From Physcomitrium patens (lineage: Eukaryota; Streptophyta; Bryopsida; Funariales; Funariaceae), in contig NC_037260.1 of NCBI RefSeq assembly GCF_000002425.4, forward strand, positions 11,389,912 to 11,453,911: a DNA stretch of 64,000 nucleotides. Reading direction: 5' to 3'. How positions within the stretch are numbered: position 1 is the first letter of the stretch; each line of letters starts with the position of its first letter. Shown piece after piece: positions 1 through 12,000 of this stretch. The position numbers were made by a program, and so were the translations under genes. The notes below the pieces were generated by a model, which was not told the origin of the DNA, ran no database searches, and saw only the letters and a list, made by a program, of their open reading frames with translations.

Positions 1-34
1 TGTTACTTTTTTAATATTTAAAATAATTAAATAA

Positions 35-87
<53 letters not shown>

Positions 88-1159
88 CACAACTTAAGAG
101 AAAAATAAGAAGAAATAAAAATACTCTTTAATTGGCTATTTGTTATTATTTTTATCAAAAGTATATAAAAAAATTAATATTTTATTTATTAAAATTATAA
201 TTATTCTAATGCCATTATTATTGATGATTGAAAACTTGGTGGTGATTATGATAATACTAGAAGAGTCTTGCTTCTAAATCACCTTGTTGATTTTATTATT
301 GTAATGGTTTCATAAAGGAGGCAATGTGTTTTCTTGTCTTAAATGCCACATAATACATATAGAGGAGGTATTTGGTGTCTACTCTTCTTGTGAGTGAGAG
401 TATATGAAATGTGCATCCAAATCCTAGTCAGCTTCTTGAAGATGTTGATTTTAAGATTCAAGAAGTAACTTAAATTAATAATGATGTAGATAAGAAAATT
501 AAGAAATAAAGATTAGTAAAGAAAATTAAGAAATAAAGATTATTAAAAAAAATTGAAAAAGAGTTTGATATTTTTGTAGCAAAAGAAGAAATTTTTAAGA
601 ATACTTTAGAAAAATCAAGAAGAGAGCTCTCAATTTATGTTCTATGTTGAAGGAATAATTAACCATTGTAATTATCCCTTTATTTATTGGAAATATTAAA
701 TTTTCAAATGATGTTCAAATAAAAAATATAATAACTTTAAAAAAATATATTAGCTATAGGACTTTATTCTAGAATAAAAATAGTAGCTCTATAATTAAAG
801 AAGCTACATTGATTAGTTAACTATTATTTGTATTGAAGATATTTAGAAGATAAAGGCTACTATTTACTAATTTCTATCATCAAGCTAGATAGTTAGTCAA
901 TATTTGAATGAATGATAGATAGCTTAAGAATATCATGATAGTCACATAACTATAATCTTTCTATGAATTTTTGAAGTAAAAAATTTCTTAAAAGCTTTAT
1001 AAAAAAATTTATATTTTATTCTATGGATGGAATAAACTAAAGGTATATATCTGTACTTGTGATTCTTTCACAAATAAAGTGATAATGTGCCATAATATAA
1101 TTTATATATTGAGTTATATTTTAATTAATTACCATTTTTATATTGGCTTTTTTATTATA
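1..1159. other. AT-rich intergenic DNA, no gene seen
   Basis: Very AT-rich sequence with a (TA)n microsatellite at about 39-83 and no reading frame of useful length. By position, downstream of the minus-strand copia RNase H, the remains of a 3' LTR could lie here, but I could not recognise LTR ends. Confidence 0.6.
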
Positions 1160-2150
1160 ATACGAAATGATAGATCAATTTATTTTGAAATAAAGATCAA
1201 TAGTAAGTTTTTCTAACCAAGTTGCTTTTCTTATTGTTGTAGAAAGAACCATGTATTTAGCCTTAGTAGAGATGAAGGCAACTATTTGTTGTTTCTTTGA
1301 CATCTAGGTTTTAGGGGCTTAAGTAAGACTAAAAATAAATCCTATTGTTAATTTTTCATCTTTAAAATCTCCTACGTAATCAGCATCTATATAATTCAAG
1401 TTGTATAGATGAATATTTTGTTTGTAAACAATTTCAAAATATTCAGTGCCCATTAGATATCAAAAAAATTATTTAACAGCTTAAAGATAAGAAATTTGAG
1501 GTCTTGGTATATATCTATTATAGATTCTTGTAGCATGGAATATATCAAAGCAAGTGTATTTTAGTTAAATTAATTTTCCAACAAGTAATTGATATTGCTT
1601 TATATCAAAGAATGACATTTTTATGTTAGTTTGTAGTTTCAATCTTTCAACTATAGAAGTGGAGATAGGTTGACAATACATCATATTATACAATTTTAGT
1701 ATTTGAATAAAATAAGCTCTTTGAGTTACAAAAATTCTTTGTAGAACTTATATACATTTAGCTTTAAAAAATAAGATCATATCTCCTTCTAGTTTTGACA
1801 CTTCAAACCAATATTTGAATTGTTGTTTAAATCATTTGATCTAATTTCTATAATTGCCTATAAAGAAGAGATCATCAATGTATCAAAAAAGAAGAAAACA
1901 TTTCTTTTTATATTAAACTACAAATAGATTATAATCACCTTGTTATTTTGTAAAATCTTATTTTTTTTTAAAAATACCTATTTTGTATATTATTACTTTG
2001 ATGCTTCTCAAAGTCCATATAAAACTTTGTACAGACAATATAACAAATACTTCTTACCTTTTATTTCAAAACTTTGACATTGTATAATAAACACTTTATA
2101 TTGTAGATCTTTATGTAAAAATATTGTCTTAATGTTGTCATATTATGTGA
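1160..2150 (-). pseudogene. Decayed Ty1/copia pol fragment: reverse transcriptase and RNase H
   Basis: Read on the minus strand from 2150 downwards, broken frames give copia RT landmarks in the correct order. These are KTIFLHKDL (family pattern DVKTAFLHGDL) near 2130, LYGL followed by a stop near 2015, YIDDLFFIGN (the YVDD catalytic box) near 1890-1860, and KQYQLLVGKLI near 1600-1570. The RNase H part follows with DADYVGDFKDEKLTIGF near 1400-1340 and KKQQIVAFISTKAKYM near 1300-1250. Several in-frame stops (TGA, TAA) interrupt it, so it cannot encode protein. No integrase or gag is attached: the fragment begins abruptly at the DVKT motif, exactly where the flanking 2140 repeat begins. The sequence is strongly C-to-T/G-to-A shifted, as expected for old methylated elements. 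Confidence 0.8.
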
Positions 2151-3840
2151 AGTTAGCTTAAGAATGTACTAGAATCTCACTATAGAAAGAAAAATGGAAC
2201 TTGCAAAAAAATGATCCTAACAACTCTAATAGAATTCTAAAAAAATTCTAATTAAATTATAAAAATATTAATCAATTTTTAATTAAATCCAAAAAAAAGT
2301 TTCAAGAACTCATAAAAGAAATATAAATAATAATAAATTAATCTTATAAAATATATATAATATAAATATATTTTGAAAATATCAAATATAAATATCTTAA
2401 TTGATTTCTAATAATCAAATCCTAATATAACCTTCAACAAATCTTAATAAAAATCTAAATCAATCTTAAGCAAACTTTATATCAAATCCTAATAAAATCT
2501 TGTCCAAATTCTAATTAAATCCTAATCAAATATTAAATAAATAATAGACAAATCTTAATCAAATCCTAAATCCTAATTCAATTCTAGATAAATACTAAAT
2601 TTTAATCAAAATTCTAAATCAAATCTTAATTAAATTTTAGTAAAATCTTAATCAAATCTTAGAAAATTTATAATTAAATATTATTCAAATTCTAAATCCT
2701 AATGAAATTCTAAAAAATCCTAAATCTTAATCAAATATTCAACCAAAATCTAATCAAATCCTAAATCCTACACCAATCTTATTCAAATCATATCAAAATT
2801 CTAAATTCTAAGTCCTAAATAAATCGTAATTAAATCATAAATCTTAATTCTTAAACAATTCTTAAATCAAATCCTAATAATATATAATCAAATCCTAAAT
2901 CTTGAATAAATTTTTTATAAATCCTTTATTACATTAAAAATTCAGTAACTAATGCTTGAATTATTGATTTTGATTCAATATTTGAAAATTTTGCAAAAAT
3001 TAAGTTAAAAACAAATACAAAAAAATTGAAGAGGATCTCACATACCAATTGTAAGAAAAACTTCTAAAACCTATTAATTATAGGCAGCCTTCCTTCTTTG
3101 TCTTAAATGTTGATCTTTCAACAAAGATTTCTCTTTGTTGAACTATTCAATTGCTTCAAAATTTGGATTATGTGTAGATATTTAAGTCTAAATTTCTCTC
3201 AATATTTTTTACTTCAATCAAATTAGCAAATATTGCCAGATTGCAAAATCCTCACTTATCCTAAATTTCAATTATTCAAGACCATAATCCACAAAAATAT
3301 TTGTACTCTTCAATCTAGCTATTTGATTGATTTCAAATTTTTACATACATTTATTACAATCACAATAACAAATTGCCAAATTTTCACCTCTAAACATGTT
3401 ACAAAACTCAAAACACCTTCAAATTTGTAAATGTATTTTTATTTTTCAAAATCTAAATCCACCAAAGTTATTTTCAAAGTCTAATTTTGAAAAATTTTCA
3501 AAACCTCACTAATAATCCAAATAATATGAAACCAACTCTCAAAAATCTTTTCTCTAATCTTCTTTTAAATCTTATTCTTCAATTGACAAAAGAATCCTAG
3601 AAACAATGTAGAGATTTGATTTTGTGCCTCAAAATTTGATTTTGATCTTGATTAATAATTGGTCTTTTTTGGATATCAATTTTTATTTTTTTGAGGTATT
3701 ATTTGCTAAAATTAATTCTTAATTTTCTTATATATATACTTAAATCCCTTATTTTTTTAATCCATCTTATTTTGTCTTATTTATAGTGATATAAAATAAA
3801 TAGAAACCATTTTTATAAAGCCAATTCTAACACTTCAAGA
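2140..3840 (+). repeat. Repeat family copy A (LTR-like, about 1.7 kb)
   Basis: First of at least four diverged copies of one repeat. Landmarks shared with copy B are a left end near GTCATATTA with AGCTTRAGAATG about ten bases on, a middle segment near 3085 (CCTTCCTTCTTTGTCTTAAATG), and a right segment at about 3600-3800 with TCTGATTTTGATCT-like sequence followed by TGGATATCAA and TTGCCTTATTTATGG-like motifs. The same landmarks recur in inverse orientation at 11.6-14.4 kb. No open frame of coding quality lies inside; the 65-codon frame at 3233 has no recognisable domain. Its size, its non-coding content and its position next to pol fragments suggest an LTR, but TG..CA ends and target duplications were not demonstrated. 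Confidence 0.55.
2200..2930. repeat. Degenerate AATCCTAA-rich low-complexity array
   Basis: About 700 bases dominated by variants of AAATCCTAATC and AAATCTTAATC, with no fixed period. The reverse-complement version (TTAGGATTTGATTAGG-like) appears at about 12900-13150 and 13930-14050 inside the inverted copies, so this array is an internal part of the larger repeat. The unit resembles but does not equal the plant telomere unit TTTAGGG. Confidence 0.65.
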
Positions 3841-4103
3841 TTTTATTACTTTTCTATATTTTATTTATATTTTTTATTAAATTTTTAATTAAAATATTTT
3901 ATAATAAAAATGCCTTTTTTTTAATTTAATAGCTATATTGCTATACAATAACATTCATATAATATAGTAGCTAGTTTCTTTGTGTTCTAAGAATTAATAG
4001 CAATTAGATAGTTTCTCATTAAATAATAAGTATAAAGGTATCTTCATAATCTATTTTTAGTTATTATTCAAAATTTCTAACTATTAATCTAGCTTTATAT
4101 TTT

Positions 4104-5480
4104 TATACGACGTCATATTACGTGGTGTTTAGCTTGAGAATGCACCAGGCACCTAGTTGTGGAAGATAAAAGAAAAATTTCAATAACAAATAATTAGTAA
4201 TAGTAATTGGCTTTACGAACAATGATCAGTAGCAGTAACCAATAATCAATAATAGTGACCAATAACCACTAATGATAGCTAATAACCAGTAGCGGTAACC
4301 AAAAATCAATAGCAGTAACTAATATCTAGTAGCAGTAGCCAATAATCAATAGCAAAAACCAATATTCAGTAACAATAACCAATATCTAGTAACAATAATC
4401 AATATCCAATAGCAAAAACGAATATCTAATAGCAACAACCAATATCCAGTAGCAATAATCAATATCTAGTAGTAATAACCAATAGCAGTAGCCAATAATT
4501 AGTAACAATAGCCAATAACAATAGCTAATAATCAGTAGCGGTAATCAAAAACCAATAGCAGTAACCAATATCCAGTAGCACTAACTAATATCCTTCAAAA
4601 TTATAAAACTTTAGCATTCAATTTCTTCCAATTCAACTGTTGGATTGAACTCAAAATTTTTGAGGAGCAAGATAATATTCTTAACTTCAAATAGATGATA
4701 ATCACAAAAATATGCTCAGATGTAGGTCGACCTTCTTTTTCAATCTAAATGTTAACTTTCCAATGCAAATCTCTTCTTATCAAACCATTCAATCAATCTC
4801 AAAATTCTCACATACAAAGGAAAATAAGTCTACTACCCAAACACAAAATTTTTACTCCAATCTAACTAGTAGATTGTAAGAAATCTTAAAAATCCTTACT
4901 AAACCTAAATTTTTACTTTTTGAGATCTTGATCCATTTAAACTTCAATAACCCTTAATCCAATTTTTAGATCTAGCTAAAATTCTTAATATATATTAAAT
5001 ACAACTATAACCATTAATCCACAAAATTTCACTTCTAGATCTATTACAAAACTCTTGAAATTGCCTAAAACAACAATCTTATTTTATTTCACAAAAACCA
5101 AGTCATTTGAAAACAAACTTGACTTTGTAAAGTTCTTACAAAGTCATTACAAATCCAAATCACACAAAAATAATGCTCATACAAACCTTATCTTCTCTGT
5201 TCTCAAATCCCATTCTCTGATCCGCAAAAAGAATCCCTGAGTTACCATAGATGCTTGGTTTTATACCTCAGGGTCTGATTTTGATCTAGGTTGATAACCG
5301 GCCCTCTTTGGATATCAAATTTTATCTTTTTGAGTTAATTTTTATTAAAATCAACTCCTAACTTCTTCCTATACATACTCATATTCTTTATTTTTCTAAT
5401 CTACTTTATTTTGCCTTATTTATGGTTCAATAAAGTAAGTAGAAGGCCATTTTATAAAAGGCAAAATTGATACTTTTTAA
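4104..5480 (+). repeat. Repeat family copy B (LTR-like, about 1.4 kb)
   Basis: Direct-orientation second copy. It starts CGTCATATTACGTGGTG followed by AGCTTGAGAATGCACC, and continues CACCTAGTTGTGGAAGATAA. It has the same middle block as copy A (GGTCGACCTTCTTTTTCAATC near 4725) and the same right-hand block at about 5250-5470 (CTGATTTTGATCTAGG, TTTGGATATCAA, TTTGCCTTATTTATGG). It contains the 20-bp minisatellite at 4185-4590 where copy A has the AATCCTAA array. It is less C-to-T decayed than copy A. Confidence 0.55.
4185..4590. repeat. Minisatellite, about 20-bp unit CCAATATCCAGTAGCAATAA
   Basis: Roughly twenty imperfect units of the type AACCAATATCCAGTAGCA run without interruption. Variants mix single-base changes and shortened units (AATAACCAATAGCAGTAG). 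No coding potential. It sits inside repeat copy B only. Confidence 0.8.
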
Positions 5481-6351
5481 TTTTACTACCCTTTTGACTA
5501 TTAACTATATTTCTAAGATAATTTGTTCTAATACTTTGAACCAAGATCTCTTATATTATAATAATTTTTATATTCTTTCATCTATTAGTCGTTTTGCATC
5601 ATGACAATGGTTCCTTCATTCTTAAGTTTGTTTTTAAAGGTTCATTTGATAGAAATAGGTATTTTTCCATGAAGTTGTTCAATAAGAGTATATATACCAT
5701 TTTTATTAATTAAAGAAATTTTTCTTATATGGCTTCAATGTAGTTGTATTATATAATTACTTCTTAAAAATTGATTAGCTCTACAAGTAGCTCACAAAGA
5801 CTAATAAATTACTCCCAATGCTATGCAAATAAATGATGTGACCATTTGTTTTGAAATTAAGTTTGTTGTATTATTGAAAATCCTTCAATATTGGTATATA
5901 CTTTAATTTCTTCTAAAGATAAAATATGATACTTAAAAAAAAATTGAAGGTCATGAGTCTATATTATGAATAAAAGTTTGGTAAGGAGTGAAATTAAAAA
6001 AGTTGGAATTTTTTAGTATGTTTGATTGGTTGCGTGATAGTTTGATTGAAGTACTTATTGAAATGTCAATATATATAGACTACTAATGTAATAAATGGTA
6101 TAGAAAAGAATTTCATATTTATTATAGATTATTAGAGATATTAATTAATACTGAGCTAGGAGAAAATAATGTTGAAGTTTTAATGTTAGAAGAAACAAAG
6201 TTTGTCTTGAAGATATTCATGAAGCAGTGTTCAACAAATATAACATAGCAAGTGATAAGAACTTGTTGTAAGATTGAGATTTATACTTGATAAGCTTTTG
6301 ATTTAAAATCAATGTCAAGATATACACCTATAATAGATTGCAAAGATAATA
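5481..6351. other. AT-rich spacer, no gene seen
   Basis: Low-complexity AT-rich sequence between repeat copy B and the 5' LTR of the chromovirus. Frames are short and broken. Around 6000-6300 the text has the look of old pol-like coding sequence, but no motif could be pinned down. Confidence 0.5.
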
Positions 6352-6911
6352 TGTGTCGGGGACATACATATTTATCCCGATAATTATCTAGACAATAAGA
6401 ATATGTAGAAGTAAGTCAAAATAGATAAATATGATAATATCTTGTGGAAAGCTTCTTAGAAGCTTCATAGATGTTGCTTTGCCTTTATACATGTCTATAG
6501 GTGATTAGTAGGTTGAAATCTTAGGCAACAAGGAGGCCCCATGTTGACATGTTGACCACTTGTAGTACAAGTTGGACATATGGCACAAACCTAGGAAACT
6601 TGCCTTGCAAATTAGACATGTGTTCTATCACTTATATAAGTATTAGAGGTCCTATAGCATGTTGCCATATATTTCTTAGTTAAGTAGTATATATAGAGGC
6701 AATAGTAAGGCCTTCCTCACTCTTCTCATCTCTTTTTTTGCTTTTAATCTAATTTCAAGAGTTATATTTTCTAGTCTTTAGCAACAGCCATTCCAGTTCT
6801 TTCTTGAATATATATACTTTCTTCTATTTTGTCACTTTTCTTTTTATATAGATTCCATGAGTTTTGCATCTTCTTGCAGTTAGTATTCTTGACAAATTGA
6901 CAAGAGTGTAT
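6352..6911 (+). repeat. 5' LTR of the chromovirus
   Basis: Matches 10689-11236 over its length. Shared stretches include GTAAGTCAAAATAGATAAAT, TTTGCCTTTATACATGTCTA, GACATGTTGACC and TGAATATATATACTTTCTTC. It starts TGTGTCGGGG; the exact 3' end (about 6911) is inferred from where similarity stops before the primer-binding site. Confidence 0.8.
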
Positions 6912-6914
6912 ATA

Positions 6915-6926
6915 TAATATCAAAGC
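6915..6926 (+). other. Primer-binding site (initiator Met tRNA type)
   Basis: TAATATCAAAGC lies immediately inside the 5' LTR. It is a two-step decay of TGGTATCAAAGC/TGGTATCAGAGC, the sequence complementary to the 3' end of plant initiator tRNA-Met that most plant LTR elements use to prime reverse transcription. Confidence 0.6.
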
Positions 6927-7098
6927 TTTATCTTTTCTTAATTAAGAGTAAATTAATCTTTTTTCTTAACAAGACATAAGCATATTAGAAGTTGTGGATT
7001 ATCTTCTTCTAAACTGATATTGTTTCTAGAAATTTTTTTCTTGATTCTTAAGTATTTTATTTTGTGAAAATAGACACCTTTCTTTTTATTATGCTAGC

Positions 7099-7465
7099 AT
7101 GGCATCGCTTGCTGAAATGAAGAGTGCAATGGCTCAAATGCAAGAGAAAATGAGAGAATTAATGCTTGCAATGCATCAACTCAGTCTACCACTACAAAGA
7201 GCAATAAGATTGTTAGACAATGAAGATATAAAGATGATTGGAGTTGCTTCAACATCTACACAAAGCCATACTATTGCTCCTACAATGAAACATCATTCAA
7301 GTTTCAAGGAACCAAATCTAATTATTTAGAAGTAGAAGACTTGGAAATTGATGTAATATATTTTAAACTTCTTATCAAATAAAAAAAGACTTATCATTAT
7401 TAAGAAGGACTATGTTTATATTGTGGAGAAGCTAAACATACTACTCAATATTATCCAAAGAAATG
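7099..7465 (+). pseudogene. gag remnant with degraded zinc knuckle
   Basis: A frame starting at 7099 encodes a 76-residue Met/Gln/Glu-rich helical segment (MASLAEMKSAMAQMQEKM), typical of the N-terminal part of gypsy Gag. The bulk of Gag (capsid) is missing. At about 7410-7465 another frame reads LYCGEAKHTTQYYPKK, a CCHC nucleocapsid knuckle whose last cysteine has become tyrosine, followed directly by a stop. Confidence 0.65.
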
Positions 7466-7546
7466 AAACAACTACAAAATAATGAGTACTGCTATCAAAG
7501 ATGAAAACATGTCAAAAAATAAATTTATCTAGCTATAATAGGGACC

Positions 7547-7903
7547 GTGCGGTTGGTATCTTGTACAATTTCTAATAAAGATCTTATTTCTTCCTCAAAA
7601 CCCTCTGCTTATTTTATAATAGATGTGTATTTAGGATCTAATAACCATAATGCTTCTATTTTAATAGATTCAAGTGCCTCTGCTTCTTTTTTAAATAAAA
7701 AATTTGTTAAAAGTCATAATATACAATTAGTACAAAAAACTAAACTGGTACACGTAGAAGTCATAGATGGTCGTCCATTATCTTCTGGAGATATTACTCA
7801 TGAAACACCTCCCATAGATGTAGTAATAAATAGTCATAATAGTTGCATAATTTTTAATATAATTAGATCTCTCTCTAATTCAGTTATTTTAGGTTTATCA
7901 TAG
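7547..7903 (+). pseudogene. Aspartic protease (retropepsin) remnant of the chromovirus
   Basis: A 118-residue open stretch carries AYFIIDVYLGSNNHNASILI followed by DSSASASFLNKKFV. This is the retropepsin active-site loop D-S/T-G-A-S with the glycine changed to serine, and the later hydrophobic SVILGLS matches the second conserved block (xxILGxx). The first codon listed is not a real start; the domain would have been part of a Gag-Pol polyprotein. Protease function is probably lost through the Gly change. Confidence 0.7.
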
Positions 7904-8099
7904 CTAAAAAAGTATAATCTTGTGATAGATTAGATTTCTTGTAAACTTGACTTTTTTTCAAATATCATTAAGAATTTTTCTAATACAATAGAAAGCCATG
8001 ACTCTAATATAGCCAAACCTATATTTGTAGGTGCAAAAGTTTTTCTGCATGCTGCAAAAGAAGGATCGTCTTTTGTTATTTACGCCACACCCATTTTAA

Positions 8100-8600
8100 A
8101 TGATGGAAAGATTTCAAGTGAAATTCCAAGTCAATAACAAGATTTTTAAGATGTTTTTGACAAGAAGAATGCAGATATTCTATTGGAGCATTGTCCATAT
8201 GATTGTGCAATCGATCTTAAAGAAGGAACTCATCAACTATTTGGTCCAATCTATAATTTATTACAAAATGAGTTGGCTGAACTCAAGAAGTACATTGATG
8301 AGAACTTAGCCAAGAATTTTTAGTAAACTAGATTAATTATGAGATGCATAATAAGGAACTTCTTGCAATCATGGATTCTTTTTAAAAATGATGTTATTAT
8401 TTAGAAGGTACTTTAAATCTAATCATTATGTATAAAAATCACAAGAACCTCAAGTATTTCATGTCAACATATGTTTTGAATCATTACCAAGCTGGTTGGA
8501 GCATGTCTTTGTCAAGATTTGAGTTTAATATCACTTATTGGCTAGAAAAACAATAAGGTTTGTCTGATGCCCTTTCTAGACATTTTTATCTTACACCAAA
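8100..8600 (+). pseudogene. RT N-terminal remnant joined to RNase H; RT core deleted
   Basis: After frameshift reading, about 8140-8310 gives ADILLEHCPYDCAIDL, then PIYNLLQNELAELKKYIDEN. This is the start of gypsy RT (HPYDxxIDL, GPxYxLSxxELxxLKxYIDE). It passes within about 15 bases into NYEMHNKELLAIMDSF (8335-8385), the RNase H YEIHDKELLAI box, and then KNHKNLKYFMST-like and SLSRFEFNITYW. The finger, palm and YxDD-bearing segments of RT, about 250 residues in the family, are absent. A deletion rather than simple decay therefore removed the polymerase. Confidence 0.7.
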
Positions 8601-8849
8601 ATAAGAAAAAATAGCTTTTGACTAACAAAAGATAATTTTACAAAAGACAGAATAATTTCATGTTTGAGTAATTAAATCAACATTAAATATTGATTTGATT
8701 TTTCTCAAGTAGATCCAAGCAAGTATGTTTTCAGCCTTTCTTGTTCATAATATTAAAAATAATTCTTCTAAATCTCAAGATACTTTCAAGTTTGATTTTA
8801 AAAAAAAACCTATTCTATTTTGAAGGATGCTTATATGTTTTAGAAGAAG

Positions 8850-9505
8850 AAGCATAATTATGTACTCTTGAAGCTCGTCACAATTTCCTTACAGTAAGAT
8901 ATTTTGAATATAATAAGATTTTGGAGCTAATATCTAGAGATTTTTAGTGGCCTAAAATGTAGAAGGCTGTTAAAGAATTTGTGTAGAGATATGATGTTTC
9001 TTCAAGATCAAAAACTCCTTGTCATCTACCTTATAGACTGCTCCAACCATTATCTATACTAGAACAACCATGGTCTTCTATCTCTATGGATTTTATTATA
9101 GATCTTCTAATTTCAAAATCACATGATTTCGTATTTGTGATTATAGATCATTTCACCAAGATGGCATATTTTGTACCATATACAAAATCTATCTCAAGTG
9201 AAGGAACAGCTAAACTCTTCCTTGAAAACATCTATTGCTACTATAGATTATCAAAGGATATTACATCAGATAGAGGAACATACTTTTTATTGAGATTTCA
9301 AAAAGCTCTTTTCAAGATATTGAAGGTGGATATAAAACTATCTTCGGCTTTCTACCCTCAAATTGATGGACAAACAGAATGGATAAATCAAGTTTTAGAG
9401 CATTATTTGAGGTGTACCATCAACTATCAACAAGATGATTGGAAATTTGTTTTGTCATTGGCACAGTTTGCTTACAATAATTTGGGACATTCTTCTATTC
9501 AATAA
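8850..9505 (+). pseudogene. Integrase remnant with intact D,D,E positions
   Basis: The longest open part starts at 9086 and covers the catalytic core: MDFIIDLL (first Asp), DITSDRGTYF (second Asp), then FYPQIDGQTEWINQVLEHYL (Glu in GQTEW). All three catalytic acids are present, and the tail LSLAQFAYNNLGHSSIQ is the family block LxxAEFAYNNSxHSS. The H2C2 zinc domain lies upstream (about 8870-9030) in broken frames. Stops before 9086 and at 9503 mean no integrase can be made from this copy. Confidence 0.8.
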
Positions 9506-9919
9506 ACATCTTTTTTTTTAATTACAATTATCATCCATGACTTGACACTTTTGACTTTTTAAAAAGTTGATAATCTTATAGGAGAAGATGTGACAAATCA
9601 ATTATCAAAGCTACATGCAACAATAAAGATACAATTAAAAGAAGCTTAAGAACGACAAAAATCCAATGCAGATGTCTATCACAAGGAACAACATCAATTC
9701 CATGTGGGAGATAAGATATGATTACTTTGTTGTAATATTAAAACTATTTGTCCATGTGATAAGGTAGATTATCATAGGTTTAGACCATTTCTCATTTGTG
9801 AAAAAATCAATCTAGTTGCTTATCAATTATATCTATTAGAGTCTATGAAAATCCATCCTATATTCCATGTATCTTTACTTGAGCCATTCAAGACAATGGA
9901 TATATAAGAAAGGAGACAA

Positions 9920-10108
9920 ATGCCGTTACTTCCTATAGAAGTGGACAATAATAAAGAATTTGAGGTGAAAGAAGTCTTAGATTCAAAGCGGCATCAAAAT
10001 AGGTTAGAATATTTGGTATATTGGCATGGATATGACATTAATGAACATACATGGGAGCCATTTAAGAATCTAACAAATGCATCAACCAAAGTTAAAGCTT
10101 TTCAATAA
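9920..10108 (+). pseudogene. Chromodomain of the chromovirus integrase tail
   Basis: The 62-residue frame contains EVKEVLDSKRHQNRLEYLVY followed by WHGYDINEHTWEPFKNL. This is a classic chromodomain: the beta-strand LEYLVYWHGY and the HTWEP helix start are present, with aromatic-cage type residues Y, W and W. In chromoviruses this domain follows integrase and is thought to direct insertion to chromatin with particular histone marks. Integrase-tail text (KIHPIFHVSLLEPF) directly precedes it at about 9850-9890. It ends in a TAA stop. Confidence 0.85.
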
Positions 10109-10673
10109 CAACATCCATCAAAATCAAGATGAAGAGTTAAGAAGCTCTTTGCTATAAAATAAAGTAAGCCCAATAGAGATTTCATTCTATCTTGTATCAT
10201 TATTTTTTTGGATTTTTTAGTACTTAGGAGATGGAGAACCAACAACTAGTAGATTCAAGAGCTATTATTTATTGAGCTATCAAACGAGACATTGCAACTA
10301 TCACAACCTTTGAGATGGTGAAATCAAAATGAAGATCCTCAAGAATCACATATTCTTCCTTGAATAATTGATAAGATACAATGTGTTTGGTACCACGACC
10401 TTAAAAAGGACTCTCGATGTTTAGTGATACTTTTGGAGGTAAGAACCACTTCTGATAGTATTACTGATGTTTTGTTTGAAGGAAGTTATGAAGGCCTCAA
10501 TAATAATCAAATATCAAGGTGGTCTTCTTGTCCTAGTATAGAACATTATTGATGGTTGAAGGGACCTATCAATTACCTTCAAAAGGAACAAAGATTAGAG
10601 TATATGGCAAATACAATTTGGCACATCTTGGATTTCATCTACATGTAATCACCGCTTTTATAGAACTCATTCT

Positions 10674-10688
10674 TAGAAGAAGAGATAA
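10674..10688 (+). other. Polypurine tract of the chromovirus
   Basis: The purine-rich AGAAGAAGAGATAA ends directly at the TGTG start of the 3' LTR, the expected place for plus-strand priming. Confidence 0.6.
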
Positions 10689-11236
10689 TGTGACAAACAT
10701 ATATATTTATTTTTATAATTATCTAGATAATAAGAATAGGTAGAAGTAAGTCAAAATAGATAAATATGATAATATCTTGTAGAAAGCTTTGTAGAAGCTT
10801 CATAGATGCTACTTTGCCTTTATACATGTCTATAGGTGATTGATAGGTTGAAATCTTGGCCAATAAGGAGGCCACTTGTCGACATGTTGACCTTTTGTAG
10901 TACAAGTTGGACATATGGCACACACCCAAGAAACTTGCCTTATAAATTAGACATGTTTCTTATAAGTTGGACATATATTAAAGGTCCTATAGCATGTACC
11001 ACGTATTTCTTAGTTAAGTGGTATATATAGAGACAAGAATGATGCCTTCCTCACTCTTGTCAACTCCTTTCTTGCTTTTAATCTTATTTCAAGAGTCTTA
11101 TATTTTCTAGTCTTTGGCAACAGACATTCTAGTTCTTTCTTGAATATATATACTTTCTTCTATTTTGTCACTTTTTTTTTGACTTACATTTCATTAGTTT
11201 ATGCATCTTCTTCCAGTTTGTGTCTTTAATTGTATA
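10689..11236 (+). repeat. 3' LTR of the chromovirus
   Basis: Direct repeat of 6352-6911, starting TGTGACAAAC and ending near TTAATTGTATA. Differences from the 5' LTR include C/T and G/A changes and a short deletion near the 3' end. Confidence 0.8.
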
Positions 11237-11479
11237 CCAATACTGAATTAATGAATATAAGTAATTTATCCAAAAATTCAAAAATGAATTAAATTTGGTT
11301 TGATTCATATGAATACGTATTGATTTTACCATGTTGATATGTAATTTATTAATTTTACTACAATATGTGCTGCTTTGATCTACAAAAATGTGAATATCTA
11401 CCTTCGAATTAAAATAGATTGGACTTTATTGAATATCATTATATTTTTGTACTTATTAATTCGGATTTGCTGGAAGATG

Positions 11480-12000
11480 CGAAAAGTGTCATGTGATACT
11501 ATGACTATATGGTGAAAAATAAAAATATAGATGTTATTAGAGAAGAGCCTAGTAAAAAGATATTATAAAAAAATAAGGATAAATAATAAGGAGATAGTAA
11601 AAATATTATTTTTAATACTATTTTTTTGTAAAGAAGTTTTTATATATTTTGTGAACTAAATCAATAAAATTAAAATAAGTAATTGATATAAGCATATTAT
11701 AGACAAAATTAACTATAGTTTTTAGCAAAAAAATACCTCAAAATATGAAGAATTGATATTTAAAGAAGATTGGTTGTAAACCAAGGTCAAAATCAAACCT
11801 CAAGATACAAAACTTTGCACTTATACCAACTGGGGAGTTCTTCAGTTAATTGATGTTGTATTATATTATGACTACATGGTAAAAATTATAAATATAGATG
11901 TTATTATAGAAGAGCCTAGTAGAAAGATATACTAAAAAAGTAAGATTAAAAGATAGTAAGATAATAAAAGATTTAGTCTTAATATTGCCTCTTTATAGAA
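11480..12000. repeat. Two tandem direct copies of a 150-bp segment
   Basis: Positions about 11490-11640 and 11860-12000 share CTATGACTATATGGT/TATGACTACATGGT, then AAATATAGATGTTATTA and AGAAGAGCCTAGTA, then a GATAGTAA-rich tail. Between them (11640-11860) lies a short piece of the 3' part of the A/B repeat in reverse orientation, with CAAGGTCAAAATCAAACCTC. The tandem is therefore two nested, partly truncated repeat ends. Confidence 0.6.

Larger units (their letters stand above)
6352..11236 (+). mobile_element. Ty3/gypsy chromovirus, complete in outline but defective
   Basis: About 4.9 kb element bounded by two direct LTRs (6352-6911 and 10689-11236), both starting TGTG. A primer-binding site lies just inside the left LTR and a polypurine tract just outside the right one. 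Internal order on the plus strand is gag remnant, zinc knuckle, aspartic protease, RT remnant, RNase H, H2C2-integrase and chromodomain, which is the chromovirus order. Frames are split by many stops and shifts, and the catalytic centre of RT is missing between about 8310 and 8330. It is therefore non-autonomous. LTR divergence is considerable by eye (many transitions plus indels), so insertion is old. A target-site duplication was not identified with confidence. Confidence 0.85.

Noticed and set aside
2200..2930. Interstitial telomere repeat
   Set aside because: The unit is AATCCTAA-like with variable spacing, not the plant CCCTAAA.
6352..11236. An intact, active retrotransposon
   Set aside because: Gag capsid and RT core are missing, the zinc knuckle and protease loop are mutated, and many stops are present.
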